Below, one piece after another: positions 25,975 to 35,189 of a DNA stretch of 64,000 nucleotides. The notes below the pieces were generated by a model. That model saw nothing but the letters and a program-made list of their open reading frames with translations, did not search any database and was not told where the DNA came from. This stretch comes from CAG-411 sp963643465 (GTDB lineage: Bacteria; Bacillota; Clostridia; Lachnospirales; Lachnospiraceae). Position numbers and translations under genes: made by a program. Each line of letters opens with the position of its first letter. The first letter of the stretch is position 1. The stretch is taken from NCBI GenBank assembly GCA_963643465.1, contig CAVIJT010000001.1:415877-479876 (forward strand), written 5' to 3'.

Positions 25975-26736
25975 TTAAACCGTAGGTGCCATGAGAATTT
26001 TTCCAGTACCTCTGTATACGTTTACAAATCCTTCACCGGAAACTGCTGAGCCAAGAAGACTCTTTGTAGATTTTTCTACGGTAAAGTTCAACGAACCAGA
26101 CCATGCAATTGCCATATTTCCATCAATTTTGATACAATCATCTTTTAACTCAACTTCAATCAATTCCTGCTGAGGAACATAACTTTCTAATACAGCTATT
26201 CCACTTCCATTCAGAGAAAGATTAAAGAGACCTTCTTTACCCAAGACCGCAGATGATACATTGGAACGAGCAACCACTTTTTGCTTAATGTTACTGTCAC
26301 AGGCAAGGAAAAGTCCGTCATCTAACACAATGTTTCCATTCCACTCATCCATATCCAATAAAATAATATGCTTGTATGTAGGTTCTAACATAAGAACGCC
26401 TTCACCAGAATATACTGGTTTTGCCACACTCTCACCAGTAACCGCAGAAGAAACCATCTTTCCAAGAAAATTTCCAACACCTTTTACACCACTGGAGGCT
26501 TGTACATTTCCCACCATCCATTGCATGGCACCAGCCTGTACCGTTACAGAATTTCCGTTCAAATTTACAAGTACCTGTCTCTTGCGTACATTCATTTCAG
26601 AAGAGTAATAAGCTGCTATAGCATCTGAAGGCGATACACTTAAGTCTCTTTCATGTTCAAATACTTGAAAATTTCCTTTGTTTCCAATTACTTTCATGTT
26701 TTTGTTGTCAAATAAGTTGTTTAATTGATACATCAT
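25975..26736 (-). CDS. AIM24 family protein
   Basis: The 253-residue protein matches the TIGR00266/AIM24 family, which has a beta-prism-like fold. Repeated Gly-rich beta strands include QAGAMQWMVGNVQ, VYSGEGVLMLEPT, LNGSGIAVLESY and YRGTGKILMAPT. The role of bacterial members is unknown; the mitochondrial homologue affects inner-membrane organisation. There is no signal peptide. Two adjacent ATGs follow GGGGGAATAG, so the exact first residue is uncertain. Monocistronic. Confidence 0.85.
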   Translation of the reverse strand: MMYQLNNLFDNKNMKVIGNKGNFQVFEHERDLSVSPSDAIAAYYSSEMNVRKRQVLVNLNGNSVTVQAGAMQWMVGNVQASSGVKGVGNFLGKMVSSAVTGESVAKPVYSGEGVLMLEPTYKHIILLDMDEWNGNIVLDDGLFLACDSNIKQKVVARSNVSSAVLGKEGLFNLSLNGSGIAVLESYVPQQELIEVELKDDCIKIDGNMAIAWSGSLNFTVEKSTKSLLGSAVSGEGFVNVYRGTGKILMAPTV

Positions 26737-26890
26737 CTATTCCCCCTGAAATTAGTATATATACCTATTATAACATCGAGAAAAAAATGAAATCAATATG
26801 TTTTTCTCACAATCATTTTCAAGTCACTTAAAACAATCTTTTCGTTTCAAAAAAATTATCCTAACATAACGATGACATACATTTTACCAA

Positions 26891-27394
26891 CTAATTTTCA
26901 TAAATTCCTTTCAATGTATATTGCTCCAAAATATGTCCATCCATCTCACGATAAAGTTCATTTAACAAAAAGCCCTGTTTTACATCCAGCATTTTGTCCA
27001 ACGCATATACATGAAGCTCATACAAATGCGGTTTATCTGGTGGTGTCATCCCTCCATAATACGAAGAAAGCGTAGCCGATTGTTCTCCACCTTGTATACT
27101 GGTCCAGCTATTTCTTCCTTGGACAAAATCTGTTGCAGTCTGACTCTCATTATCTTTTATTTCCAAACGAGTTATATTTGCTGCCAACCAATGTATCCAT
27201 ACAAAACCACCAGTCACCGGATATGCGTCCTTGTCTTCCAAAACAATTGCAAATGATACGGTTTCCTTGGGCGCATTCTCTACCTGAAACGGCAACGAAT
27301 AGGTAGGGATATTGTTTTCATTAAACTGGGTTCCTCTGGCTCCATATTGTGGCTGAATTATGCCATTAATAATTCCACTGCTTGTAACTTTCAT
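26891..27394 (-). CDS. YbhB/YbcL-type PEBP family protein
   Basis: The protein (167 residues from the ATG at 27394, GGAGG upstream) belongs to the Raf-kinase-inhibitor-like PEBP family of bacteria. Markers are YSLPFQVENAPKETVSFAIVLEDKD (cut by the family as D-x-D and the ligand-pocket Asp), FVWIHWLAANI and the GGMTPPDKPHLYELHVYAL region. Physiological function is not settled. It lies 83 bases after an hxlR gene, likely as its regulated partner. Confidence 0.85.
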   Translation of the reverse strand: MKVTSSGIINGIIQPQYGARGTQFNENNIPTYSLPFQVENAPKETVSFAIVLEDKDAYPVTGGFVWIHWLAANITRLEIKDNESQTATDFVQGRNSWTSIQGGEQSATLSSYYGGMTPPDKPHLYELHVYALDKMLDVKQGFLLNELYREMDGHILEQYTLKGIYEN

Positions 27395-27476
27395 TTTGAT
27401 TACCTCCAATTCTTTTTTATAGAGGCATTATACGCAATGATTATTCTATCGTAAATTACCCACTTTTTTGTGTGTA

Positions 27477-27848
27477 TCACTCCGGCATAATACCTTTTTC
27501 AACTAAAATATGCTCCATCCCACACTTTTTTAGGTAATCAATTCCAATATGCTGCATAATTTTTAATGCTTTCAAAATTTCTTCTCCCATATCCGGAGTC
27601 AAAGAATATTCTACACGAAGAGGATATCCCTCAAACGTTGTCTTTTTCACAAACCCATAGTCGGTTAATTCTTTTAATTGTTCCAACAGCATTTTTTGCG
27701 TAATCCCGTTAATATCCCTTTCTAACCTTGAAAGAGAAGTGGCTCCCAGACGCAATCTCCATAAAATAATCGGTTTCCACTTTCCTTTTATCATATCCTG
27801 TACCAATTCTAATGGACAAGTAAATTCCTCACGTATCTTCAAATGCAA
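27477..27848 (-). CDS. HxlR family transcriptional regulator
   Basis: The 123-residue protein has the HxlR winged-helix layout: CPLELVQDMIKGKWKPIILW, then LSRLERDINGITQKMLLEQLKEL and the wing YPLRVEYSLT. HxlR-type regulators usually sense redox or aldehydes through the N-terminal Cys, which is present. It precedes the PEBP gene on the same strand. Confidence 0.92.
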   Translation of the reverse strand: MHLKIREEFTCPLELVQDMIKGKWKPIILWRLRLGATSLSRLERDINGITQKMLLEQLKELTDYGFVKKTTFEGYPLRVEYSLTPDMGEEILKALKIMQHIGIDYLKKCGMEHILVEKGIMPE

Positions 27849-27886
27849 TCTCCTTTCACAGCTCTTGCAAAACCTCTGTAAAATAT

Positions 27887-27917
27887 TAGAACGAACAGCA
27901 ATAAACTGTTCGTTCTA
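27887..27917 (-). terminator. 12-bp hairpin between the small gene and hxlR
   Basis: TAGAACGAACAG/CTGTTCGTTCTA with a 7-nt loop is perfect. It lies 38 bases after the stop at 27955 and before hxlR. The T-run is weak (ATATTTTAC), so it could be a terminator or an HxlR operator. Confidence 0.5.
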
Positions 27918-27954
27918 TTTCTCTTACCTATTTTTTCAGATATGACACAAGCAA

Positions 27955-28167
27955 CTAAATCTCAATGGTAATGTCTCCATTTCTCTTATACTGCATATAA
28001 TCATACAATCTTGAAGCATTCAATAATTGAATCGGATCCAAATCCACATCATAAAAATACAAATCCACTTCCTCTTCAAATTTCTCAAACTCTTCGTTGC
28101 TCATAGAATTGGCATATTCCTTTAATTCTATAATTGTCATATTTTTGATTTCATTCATATCTTTCAT
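27955..28167 (-). CDS. Small acidic protein, function unknown
   Basis: The 70-residue protein is very acidic and helical at its centre (SNEEFEKFEEEVDLYFYDVDLD). It starts at an ATG with AAAGGAG seven bases upstream, so it is probably translated. No known domain, signal peptide or membrane segment is visible. Confidence 0.55.
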   Translation of the reverse strand: MKDMNEIKNMTIIELKEYANSMSNEEFEKFEEEVDLYFYDVDLDPIQLLNASRLYDYMQYKRNGDITIEI

Positions 28168-28515
28168 GGTTATTCTCCTTTTCTAATTGCATTCTATCTA
28201 TATTCCACTATTTCCTTACTTCTATTTTATCGAAAAATATTATTTTGTAAAGAATAACATTCGAGTGCGAATATATTGGAATGGTTCTGAATAGTTACTT
28301 TTTATCTTAGACAGCTATACTTTTTATTTTACTGTTGCACACTTTGGACAACGTCGCAACTAACGTTTTTCCTATATAACGTTCATTCTTTATTGTAACA
28401 TTTTAACCTAATATTGACTACATAGACCTCCCCTATCTTTTGTTACTAGGCACGGGAAAATCATAAGCAATACACATCTTTCCCTGATTATTTTTTATAA
28501 AATGTATAATCTTCT
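28168..28515. other. AT-rich intergenic region
   Basis: No convincing coding frame, RNA or repeat is visible in these 348 bases. It separates the small minus-strand gene from the plus-strand trmB-pfkB pair. Confidence 0.4.
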
Positions 28516-28565
28516 TGCTATAAAATGATACATCGCTTATAATAGTTGTATAAATTATACAACTC
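28516..28565 (+). promoter_or_regulatory. trmB-pfkB promoter with start-site palindrome
   Basis: TTGCTA (28516-28521), a 17-bp spacer and TATAAT (28539-28544) are followed immediately by the perfect 21-bp dyad AGTTGTATAA-A-TTATACAACT (28545-28565) over the transcription start. This placement fits a repressor, most simply the TrmB protein itself. Confidence 0.75.
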
Positions 28566-28581
28566 ATAAAAGGAGGGTCAT

Positions 28582-29376
28582 ATGGATTTATTTGAAAACT
28601 TAGAAAAGCTAAATTTTTCAAAGCTGGAAGCACAAATATATACTGCCTTATTAGGTTCTTCTCCTATGTCGGCATACCAGCTTGGAAAAAAAATCGAAAT
28701 TGCAAGACCATCTATTTATAATGCCTTGGAACATATGCTTGAAAAAGGTATGGTGGAACTAATACCAGAGCAAACAGCTTTATATAAGGCTCAGGAACCT
28801 CAAGTTATATTAGATCGAATACAATCTGATACATTAAACGCCTTAAATGAAGCAAGAATCCAATTAAAAGAATATGAAAAAGAAAAATTGGAAGATGTTC
28901 ATTTTGTATTTAAAGGATTTGATACTGCTATTTTCAAAGTAAAAGAAATGCTAATGGATGCCAAACAACAAGTTTATATAAATGCTGATTTTGATTTAAC
29001 CTATTTTGAAAAAGAATTACAAATGCTAAGAGAAAACTCCATCCAAGTGATTGCATTTTCTTTTTATAACATTGATGTGACAGATTGTAAATTAGAATTT
29101 TATTCCCATTACAGAAAAGTCACAGATACACATGTTCCATCCAGACTTATGGTTGTAGTAGACGACAATATATCATTAATTGCAGACGGCAATAAGAAAA
29201 GGGAATCTTGGAAAGGTGTGGTAAGCAACGACCCTTTATGGGTAAAAATATTATCAGAACACATTCACAATGATATTTATCTTTTAAAGCTAAGAGACAA
29301 ATATGGCAAAGAAATTTATGAAGATGGATTATTATTAAACACCGCCTTTGAAAAAAGGCAGAAGGAGGCACTATGA
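28582..29376 (+). CDS. TrmB family transcriptional regulator
   Basis: The 264-residue protein has the TrmB winged helix (LNFSKLEAQIYTALLGSS, then SAYQLGKKIEIARPSIYNALEHMLEKGMV) and a PLD-like/regulator C-terminal domain of the TrmB family. These regulators sense sugars. GGAGGG precedes the ATG. The stop overlaps the pfkB start by four bases (ATGA), so the pair is translationally coupled and the regulator probably senses the kinase's sugar. Confidence 0.88.
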   Translation: MDLFENLEKLNFSKLEAQIYTALLGSSPMSAYQLGKKIEIARPSIYNALEHMLEKGMVELIPEQTALYKAQEPQVILDRIQSDTLNALNEARIQLKEYEKEKLEDVHFVFKGFDTAIFKVKEMLMDAKQQVYINADFDLTYFEKELQMLRENSIQVIAFSFYNIDVTDCKLEFYSHYRKVTDTHVPSRLMVVVDDNISLIADGNKKRESWKGVVSNDPLWVKILSEHIHNDIYLLKLRDKYGKEIYEDGLLLNTAFEKRQKEAL

Positions 29377-30305
29377 ATATTTTAGTATCAGGTCTTATAA
29401 ATATAGAATCAACCTTAAAAATCGACAACTTTCCAATCGAATATTGTCCCGTAGAATATCCTTTTTTTGGTATTAAATCAGATGTATCTGGTGTTGCTTA
29501 TAATGTGGCAAAAGCATTTTTAACACTAAATAACACAGTGGAACTTGTCTCTTTTCTTGGGGATGACCAAGAGGGTAAACGCATTCGAAATCGACTTATA
29601 GAGGACAAACTTGGACAACAATATATTCAGCAAGAATTAGCGGAAACCCCAGTTACAATCGCTTTATATGATAATCAAGGAAAAAGAAAGATATATTGTG
29701 ATTTAAAGGACATTCAAGAAAAACAACTAAACTGTCATAACTTAGAACAAGCCATCAAAGCCAGCGACTTAGTTGTGGCATGTAACACTAATTTTAATCG
29801 TTCTCTACTAAAAAAAGCAAAAGAACTTGGAAAAATAATAGCATCTGACGTACACGTATTAAACGATTTAGAAGATGAATATAATAAAGATTTTATGGAA
29901 TATGCCGATGTTCTATTTTTAAGTGATGAGAAACTGCCGTGTAAACCAGAAGCATTTTTATACTCCTTAAAAGAAAAATACGGAGCCAAAATCATTGTAA
30001 TTGGTATGGGGAACAAAGGAGCTTTATTATATGAACGAAAAACAGATAACATCTATCAATTAGGTATTGCTCATGTGGGCGAAGTGGTCAATACACTTGG
30101 CGCTGGAGACGCTTTATTTACTGGCTTTTTAAATTATTGGGGACAAGGATACGATGCCATAGAAGCCTTAAAACGTGCGGAAATATTTGCTGCATTAAAA
30201 ATCACCGTAAATGGTGCATCCAAAGGTTTTTCCGATGAAAAAATCGTAGAGGACTACTATCAGAAAACTGAGATAACAGTAAAAGAAATAAATTCCTGTA
30301 ACTAA
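29373..30305 (+). CDS. PfkB family sugar kinase
   Basis: The 310-residue protein has the PfkB signature NTLGAGDALFTGFLNYW, with the catalytic Asp in GAGD, and an N-terminal glycine-rich nucleoside-binding region near SDVSGVAYNVAKAF. It should phosphorylate a sugar or nucleoside with ATP; specificity cannot be told. It is co-transcribed with TrmB behind an operator-bearing promoter and ahead of a strong terminator. Confidence 0.9.
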   Translation: MNILVSGLINIESTLKIDNFPIEYCPVEYPFFGIKSDVSGVAYNVAKAFLTLNNTVELVSFLGDDQEGKRIRNRLIEDKLGQQYIQQELAETPVTIALYDNQGKRKIYCDLKDIQEKQLNCHNLEQAIKASDLVVACNTNFNRSLLKKAKELGKIIASDVHVLNDLEDEYNKDFMEYADVLFLSDEKLPCKPEAFLYSLKEKYGAKIIVIGMGNKGALLYERKTDNIYQLGIAHVGEVVNTLGAGDALFTGFLNYWGQGYDAIEALKRAEIFAALKITVNGASKGFSDEKIVEDYYQKTEITVKEINSCN

Positions 30306-30316
30306 AACTCCTCAAG

Positions 30317-30346
30317 AAAAAGGGCAGGCGTTTTGCCTGCCCTTTT
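30317..30346 (+). terminator. Terminator of trmB-pfkB
   Basis: AAAGGGCAGGC/GCCTGCCCTTTTC forms an 11-bp GC-rich stem with T-run, 12 bases after the stop. A-rich sequence on the other side would let it also serve the convergent chemoreceptor gene. Confidence 0.85.
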
Positions 30347-30375
30347 CTATGCAATGGTTATTATTCTAAATTCTT

Positions 30376-31890
30376 TTACCCCTGCACTACCTTGTTTAAC
30401 TGTTCTGAAAGTTCTTTGATCTTCTCTACAATTTCTGCAAGGCTCTCTGTTCCTGCACTATTTTCCTGCGTTTCCGCAGATACATGCTGAGCCGCATCAC
30501 AATTTTGTTGGGTATTATTACTAATCTGCTTCATATTGTCAGCAACTTCTCCACTTTTTTCCCTAATGATCTCCGCCACCTTGTCAATCTCATGAATTTG
30601 TCCCACTAATTCTTCATTAGAAGATGTAATAATTGCAGCCGACTCATTTGCTTTTTGAATACTTTCCATTCCCTTTTGTGTATAAATAACATTCTGTTCC
30701 ATGGACTTAACGGCATCTTCCGTATTTTTAACTACTTCATGCACAATATTTCCAATACTTTCCACTGCTATTTTTGTTTGTTCTGCAAGTTCTTGAATTT
30801 CTTCTGCAACTACCGCAAAACCTTTTCCATGCTCTCCTGCTCTTGCCGCCTCAATCGCGGCATTTAACGCCAAAATATTGGTCTGACTGGATATATGTGT
30901 AATAGTTTCCACAATTCCAATAATTTCTTTTGATTCTTCACCAAGATTGCTTATAATCTCTTTGCATTCATTGGTACTATTATGTATCTGTTCCATGCTG
31001 ACAGTAGCATCATCCATTCTCTTCTGGTTTTCTTGTGTATTCTCACCGATTTGATCTGTAAGTTTAGCTGTTCTATGATTCATATTACTAAGTCCAATCA
31101 ACTGTTCTGTAATATCCTGAATTTTACTGTCTGCATTTTCTACAGCCACTGTATTCTCCGTTGAACCTACCAATAAACACTCTGCTTCTTCTGCTATACT
31201 CTGGTTTGCCTTAAGGGAAGTTTCGGTAATTCCCGAAAGCTCTGATACCATACCAAACATTATTTCTGAAGTCTGTGTTGCATTTTCTTTCATCCTCTTC
31301 ATATGATGAAACATTTCCTTTTGTTCCTCTGCTCCCATCAAATTAGAAAGCATGGAAGCGGTTCTACTGCAAAGCATTGTAAAAATTGCCGCAATCGCAA
31401 TCAAAACCAACGCACGTGGAATCACTCCAAATATAATAACGCTATTAAATTTTGTAAAATTATCGTCTTGTAGCGTATCCAGATAGAAAGCCAGTATCTG
31501 ACCTACGGAAACCCCCACTACAGTAAGACTTGTGGCCATAATATTTAACATTTTAGAAAAATAAAGACTCGCTATGGCAATTGGATATACATAAATTGCT
31601 ACTACATGATAAGTAAGTGTAATACTAAGTAATGTTACAAATATAGCAGCACAAATAACATTTAGATACTTAATGCAATTGTCTTCCCTTTTCAAAATAT
31701 TTATTAGTAGCGTTGGTAACAGTAACAAACATCCCCCACCAATATAAGCAATGGTCATAATCACCTTATCAACGGTAAATATTCCTATCACATTTAACAA
31801 GTAAATAAGCGTAAAAATAATACATGTAACCCTCATAACCTTTGCTACCAATAAATTTGCTTCCTTTTCATTTTTTCTAAGTAATCCCAT
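30376..31890 (-). CDS. Methyl-accepting chemotaxis protein, multi-helix membrane type
   Basis: The 504-residue receptor has about six membrane helices over residues 15-180 with no extracellular ligand domain, so it probably senses within the membrane or through a partner. The long cytoplasmic coiled coil carries the hairpin tip ISSQTNILALNAAIEAARAGEHGKGFAVVAEEI. There is no HAMP domain that I can see. It fits a motile organism. Confidence 0.9.
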   Translation of the reverse strand: MGLLRKNEKEANLLVAKVMRVTCIIFTLIYLLNVIGIFTVDKVIMTIAYIGGGCLLLLPTLLINILKREDNCIKYLNVICAAIFVTLLSITLTYHVVAIYVYPIAIASLYFSKMLNIMATSLTVVGVSVGQILAFYLDTLQDDNFTKFNSVIIFGVIPRALVLIAIAAIFTMLCSRTASMLSNLMGAEEQKEMFHHMKRMKENATQTSEIMFGMVSELSGITETSLKANQSIAEEAECLLVGSTENTVAVENADSKIQDITEQLIGLSNMNHRTAKLTDQIGENTQENQKRMDDATVSMEQIHNSTNECKEIISNLGEESKEIIGIVETITHISSQTNILALNAAIEAARAGEHGKGFAVVAEEIQELAEQTKIAVESIGNIVHEVVKNTEDAVKSMEQNVIYTQKGMESIQKANESAAIITSSNEELVGQIHEIDKVAEIIREKSGEVADNMKQISNNTQQNCDAAQHVSAETQENSAGTESLAEIVEKIKELSEQLNKVVQG

Positions 31891-31978
31891 AATTTATCGT
31901 CCCCTTTCTAGCATCATGCCCCATTAAACTTTCTTTATCAATATTTCCTTTCCTCACCACCTCCTAAAAAACAAAAAA

Positions 31979-32018
31979 ACGCAAAGCAAACTATCTTCTA
32001 TGATAATTGGCTCTGCGT
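31979..32018 (-). terminator. Terminator overlapping the end of the KTR gene
   Basis: On the minus strand ACGCAgAGCcAA pairs with TTtGCTtTGCGT and is followed by TTTTTTTG. The 5' arm is inside the last codons of the KTR gene, and the stop codon lies in the loop. Confidence 0.7.
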
Positions 32019-32195
32019 CTTAGCGTCCGGCTCTTTGATTACTTTTACTAACAAATTTTCTATTTCAATCAATGTTTCCTGTTTACATTTTGGACAAAAA
32101 AGAGGAAACTTTTTTAAAACAGTATCCCTCCGAATTTTGTTTCTTGTTTTATTCCCACACACCGGGCATTTTACCCATTCTGTTCTCACTTCCAT
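31998..32195 (-). CDS. Cysteine-rich KTR zinc-finger protein
   Basis: The 65-residue protein has KCPVCGNKTRNKIRRDT and FCPKCKQET, two CxxC pairs around the KTR signature of PF14205. Such proteins occur widely in Clostridia, often in mobile contexts; the function is unknown but nucleic-acid binding through a zinc ribbon is likely. Confidence 0.85.
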   Translation of the reverse strand: MEVRTEWVKCPVCGNKTRNKIRRDTVLKKFPLFCPKCKQETLIEIENLLVKVIKEPDAKTQSQLS

Positions 32196-32249
32196 GACTC
32201 CCCCTTAATACCATTTTTCTCTGTTATAACACTATTTAAAGTTACAGCT

Positions 32250-32861
32250 TCACTCCTTCTCTTTCAAGCCCCTTACAGGTATTGTACAAAATTTTCCCGA
32301 TTTTATCAGCATTAAAGTTCCCTGAAATTCAGCGCTCAACATCTCTGATATCTCTTCTGGAGAAATCTGACATACCTTCCCTGCAACTAATACACAAATT
32401 CCAAATGTATGAAGCCATACCTGACGAAATAGTAATTCTGCCTCTGATTTGCTCAAGTCATAATCTTTCTGCATGATTTCAATACAGACTTCTACTGTAT
32501 CACCAAGTTCTTCTATTAACATAGAATAGGTCTGACTTCCATCATGTTCACTCATATATAAAAGCTGAAACAATTTGGGCTCTTTCATAGCAAATTCTAT
32601 CATCTTTATTCCCACATACTTGAATGCAGGAGAATAATTAACCGCATCATGAACATATGCTTCAAACTCCCTCATGGCAACTTTTCTTACTTCCTTATGC
32701 AATTCTTCCATATTCTTGAATGCTGTAAATATGGGAGAAGATGAAGTTCCAAGTTCCTTTCCAAGTTCTCTTGCAACAACAGCTTCAATACCTTTCTCTC
32801 TTGCCATTTCAAAGGCTTTATTAACAATTTCCTCTCTTGTATATTTTGCTTTTGGTGGCAT
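32250..32861 (-). CDS. TetR family transcriptional regulator
   Basis: The 203-residue protein has the TetR helix-turn-helix (REEIVNKAFEMAREKG, then LGKELGTSSSPIFTAFKNMEELH) and a helical ligand domain with a WHG-like pattern. The gene follows the cysteine hydrolase gene on the same strand but has its own strong promoter. Target genes are not evident; the KTR gene is downstream. Confidence 0.9.
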   Translation of the reverse strand: MPPKAKYTREEIVNKAFEMAREKGIEAVVARELGKELGTSSSPIFTAFKNMEELHKEVRKVAMREFEAYVHDAVNYSPAFKYVGIKMIEFAMKEPKLFQLLYMSEHDGSQTYSMLIEELGDTVEVCIEIMQKDYDLSKSEAELLFRQVWLHTFGICVLVAGKVCQISPEEISEMLSAEFQGTLMLIKSGKFCTIPVRGLKEKE

Positions 32862-32911
32862 ATTTTACACCCTTCCAACATCTTGTAACTTTGTTATGTA
32901 ACATCAGTTTT

Positions 32912-32940
32912 ATTATACGACTTTCACGCTGTTTTGTCAA
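32912..32940 (-). promoter_or_regulatory. tetR promoter
   Basis: TTGACA (32935-32940), a 17-bp spacer and TATAAT (32912-32917) make a consensus promoter. TGTTA-ca-TAACA just downstream (minus strand) could be part of an operator. Confidence 0.65.
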
Positions 32941-32996
32941 TCTGACTGGAAGCACATGTCCTTTTCTTACAGCGCAACAACAAGATCACCATTCTA

Positions 32997-33497
32997 TTAT
33001 AGTATGGTAGCCCCAAACCTCTTCAATCTTTCATGAAACTTTTTCTCTTTTCCAGTAAACATAGTCCCTATGGCTTTTGTATTTACAATTACTTTATATC
33101 CCAACTTGCAAGCTCCCAAGGCAGACAAAGCGGCACAACCGCCACCATCTACACCAATTACTTCTATTTCCTCTACTTGATGATCCTCACAAAATTTTAC
33201 TAATTCCTCATTAGAAAACGCATCTGCTTCATACTTATCAAAACAAATATCAGATACCACTTGAAGACCTTTTACAAGTTCAATTTCCTTACTTCCCTCA
33301 TATGCTTGAAATGGAGCAAATTTATTAACCAAATTCTTTTTCATTACATTTCTAATATAAATGACTATATTATCTGTATTAGAAGCAATTACCTCATTCA
33401 CGTTATCAATAAGATTTTCTTCATACTGAAATATTTTGGCATGCTTTTCACCCACGCAAAACTCTTGCATATCTACTACTAATAATACTTTTGCCAT
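32997..33497 (-). CDS. Isochorismatase-like cysteine hydrolase
   Basis: The 166-residue protein has the three catalytic positions: Asp in LLVVDMQEF, Lys in FDKYEADAFSN, and Cys in VIGVDGGGCAALSALGACKLG. Length is typical for single-domain hydrolases acting on amides, nicotinamide or isochorismate-like substrates. The substrate cannot be assigned. Confidence 0.88.
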   Translation of the reverse strand: MAKVLLVVDMQEFCVGEKHAKIFQYEENLIDNVNEVIASNTDNIVIYIRNVMKKNLVNKFAPFQAYEGSKEIELVKGLQVVSDICFDKYEADAFSNEELVKFCEDHQVEEIEVIGVDGGGCAALSALGACKLGYKVIVNTKAIGTMFTGKEKKFHERLKRFGATIL

Positions 33498-33640
33498 GCT
33501 TTCTTACCTCGCTCTTAATCTATTTAAAAACTTACTATTTACACTTCACATATTACACGAATTCCAAAGCAAAAGAAAGTTTTTCTAGCTACTGGCAAAG
33601 TATTTTTTACTCTATAGTAAGAACTTTCCTTAACGTAAAA

Positions 33641-33673
33641 AAGCAGTCTTATACATATTGTGCAAGACTGCTT
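33641..33673 (-). terminator. Terminator of the HAMP chemoreceptor gene
   Basis: AAGCAGTCTT/AAGACTGCTT is a perfect 10-bp stem. On the minus strand it is followed by TTTTTTACG. It lies 45 bases past the stop at 33719. A degenerate copy of the TCTATAG hairpin element overlaps on the far side (33603-33640). Confidence 0.8.
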
Positions 33674-33718
33674 TCATTTTATGATACTGATTCGTAACTA
33701 TTCACTTATAAAAATTAC

Positions 33719-35014
33719 TTAATCCTCGCGCAACTCAAAGGAACTAACCATCTCTTCCAAAGTATTGGCCTGTTCAGAAAGATTTTCACTCACACTGAAA
33801 GTCTCCTGTGCAGATGCGGAATTATTCTGTACAACAGAAGAAATCTGTTCGATTCCCACCTCAATCTGCTGCAACATATCTGCTTGGGTACGTGAAGACT
33901 CTGCCGCTCCAGATGCCATTCCTGCAAAAGCCTCCATATCAGCAAGTACCGTATCTATAGCTTTCATGGTACTTTCCACAATTCTGTTACCAGCCTCAAT
34001 CTCTGCCAGCGATTTACTAATCAATTCTCTGGTCATAACAGCAGAATGGGAACTATCCGCAGCAAGTTTACCAATCTGATCAGCCACTACAGCAAATCCT
34101 TTTCCTGCTTCCCCTGCTCTTGCTGCTTCAATCGATGCATTTAAAGACAACATGTTGGTCTGAGATGCAATCTCTTCAATAGAAGTAATAATATTCTCAA
34201 TCTCCTTGGATGTATCTGTTATACGAGCCATAGCACCTGTCAGCTCATTGATTTCCTCACGATTCTTTCCTGCATTCTCTGCTGCCGTTTTCGCAGTATT
34301 TGCTGCATAAGCTGCATTATTGGCACTTTCTTCTGAAATATGAGTTACCGTTTCAATAGTAGCAGTAAGCTCTTCCACTGCACCAGCTTGCTCTGTTGCA
34401 CCTTCTGCCAGTTCCTGCGCATTCTTTGCTAACTGTTTAGAACCGTCTTGTACCTTTTCAGCAGCACCTGCAATCTGACGTAACGTGCCATCCAACTGAC
34501 GATTTAGTTTTCGCATACTTAAAATTAAAGTTCGAAAATCACCTACATAACTTTCTTCCGCTCTTGTGGCAATATTAAATCTACCTTCTGCCATTTCACC
34601 AAGTAAATAACCTGCATCTTTCACTACAGTATTCATCTGTACACATGCTTCATGCAAATTGACAGCTAACTCTCCAAACTCGTCTTTTCCATCATATGCA
34701 ACCTCAATATCAAGTTCTCCACTCTTTAGTTTATGCACCGTATCCTGTATATTAGAAATAGGCTCCACCATAACAACTGCGAGTTTCTTAACTGCTATAA
34801 GAGATAATATAGTTCCTCCAATTGCTACGACCACAATAATAATAGCAGCAATCACACCTGCAGAAATGGATGCTCCTTCTTTTGATAACCTTACGACCAT
34901 TGTCAGTACACACAAAAATACAAACAATAAAGCCCCATTAAATACAGCAAGAATAGCATTAAAAGCCGCTTTTATTTTTTGTTCCACTTTGAGATTTTTT
35001 GTCTTTTCGTTCAT
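33719..35014 (-). CDS. Methyl-accepting chemotaxis protein with HAMP domain
   Basis: The start at 35014 (431 residues) has GGGAGGG upstream. Two adjacent membrane helices (about 15-40 and 48-75) with almost no outside loop are followed by HAMP (about 80-135), then signalling helices with ASQTNMLSLNASIEAARAGEAGKGFAVVADQI at the tip. It lacks a periplasmic sensor, so the input may be membrane state or internal signals. Confidence 0.92.
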   Translation of the reverse strand: MNEKTKNLKVEQKIKAAFNAILAVFNGALLFVFLCVLTMVVRLSKEGASISAGVIAAIIIVVVAIGGTILSLIAVKKLAVVMVEPISNIQDTVHKLKSGELDIEVAYDGKDEFGELAVNLHEACVQMNTVVKDAGYLLGEMAEGRFNIATRAEESYVGDFRTLILSMRKLNRQLDGTLRQIAGAAEKVQDGSKQLAKNAQELAEGATEQAGAVEELTATIETVTHISEESANNAAYAANTAKTAAENAGKNREEINELTGAMARITDTSKEIENIITSIEEIASQTNMLSLNASIEAARAGEAGKGFAVVADQIGKLAADSSHSAVMTRELISKSLAEIEAGNRIVESTMKAIDTVLADMEAFAGMASGAAESSRTQADMLQQIEVGIEQISSVVQNNSASAQETFSVSENLSEQANTLEEMVSSFELRED

Positions 35015-35189
35015 TGGCAAACCCTCCCATTTTTCTTTTCTTACGAATTCCAACTTTGTTGCCATTCCATTTTACCATATTTTATCTTTTAAGTAATTAC
35101 ATTTCTGTGTTATATGCACATTTTCTATTAAATTTGTATTAACTTTTTATGCACTTTTACCATTTCATTTAAATAACCTTAAAATTACT

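Noticed and set aside
33603..33640. Third full member of the TATAGGACG hairpin family
   Set aside because: The inner stem is broken and the loop differs; only a degenerate relation can be claimed.
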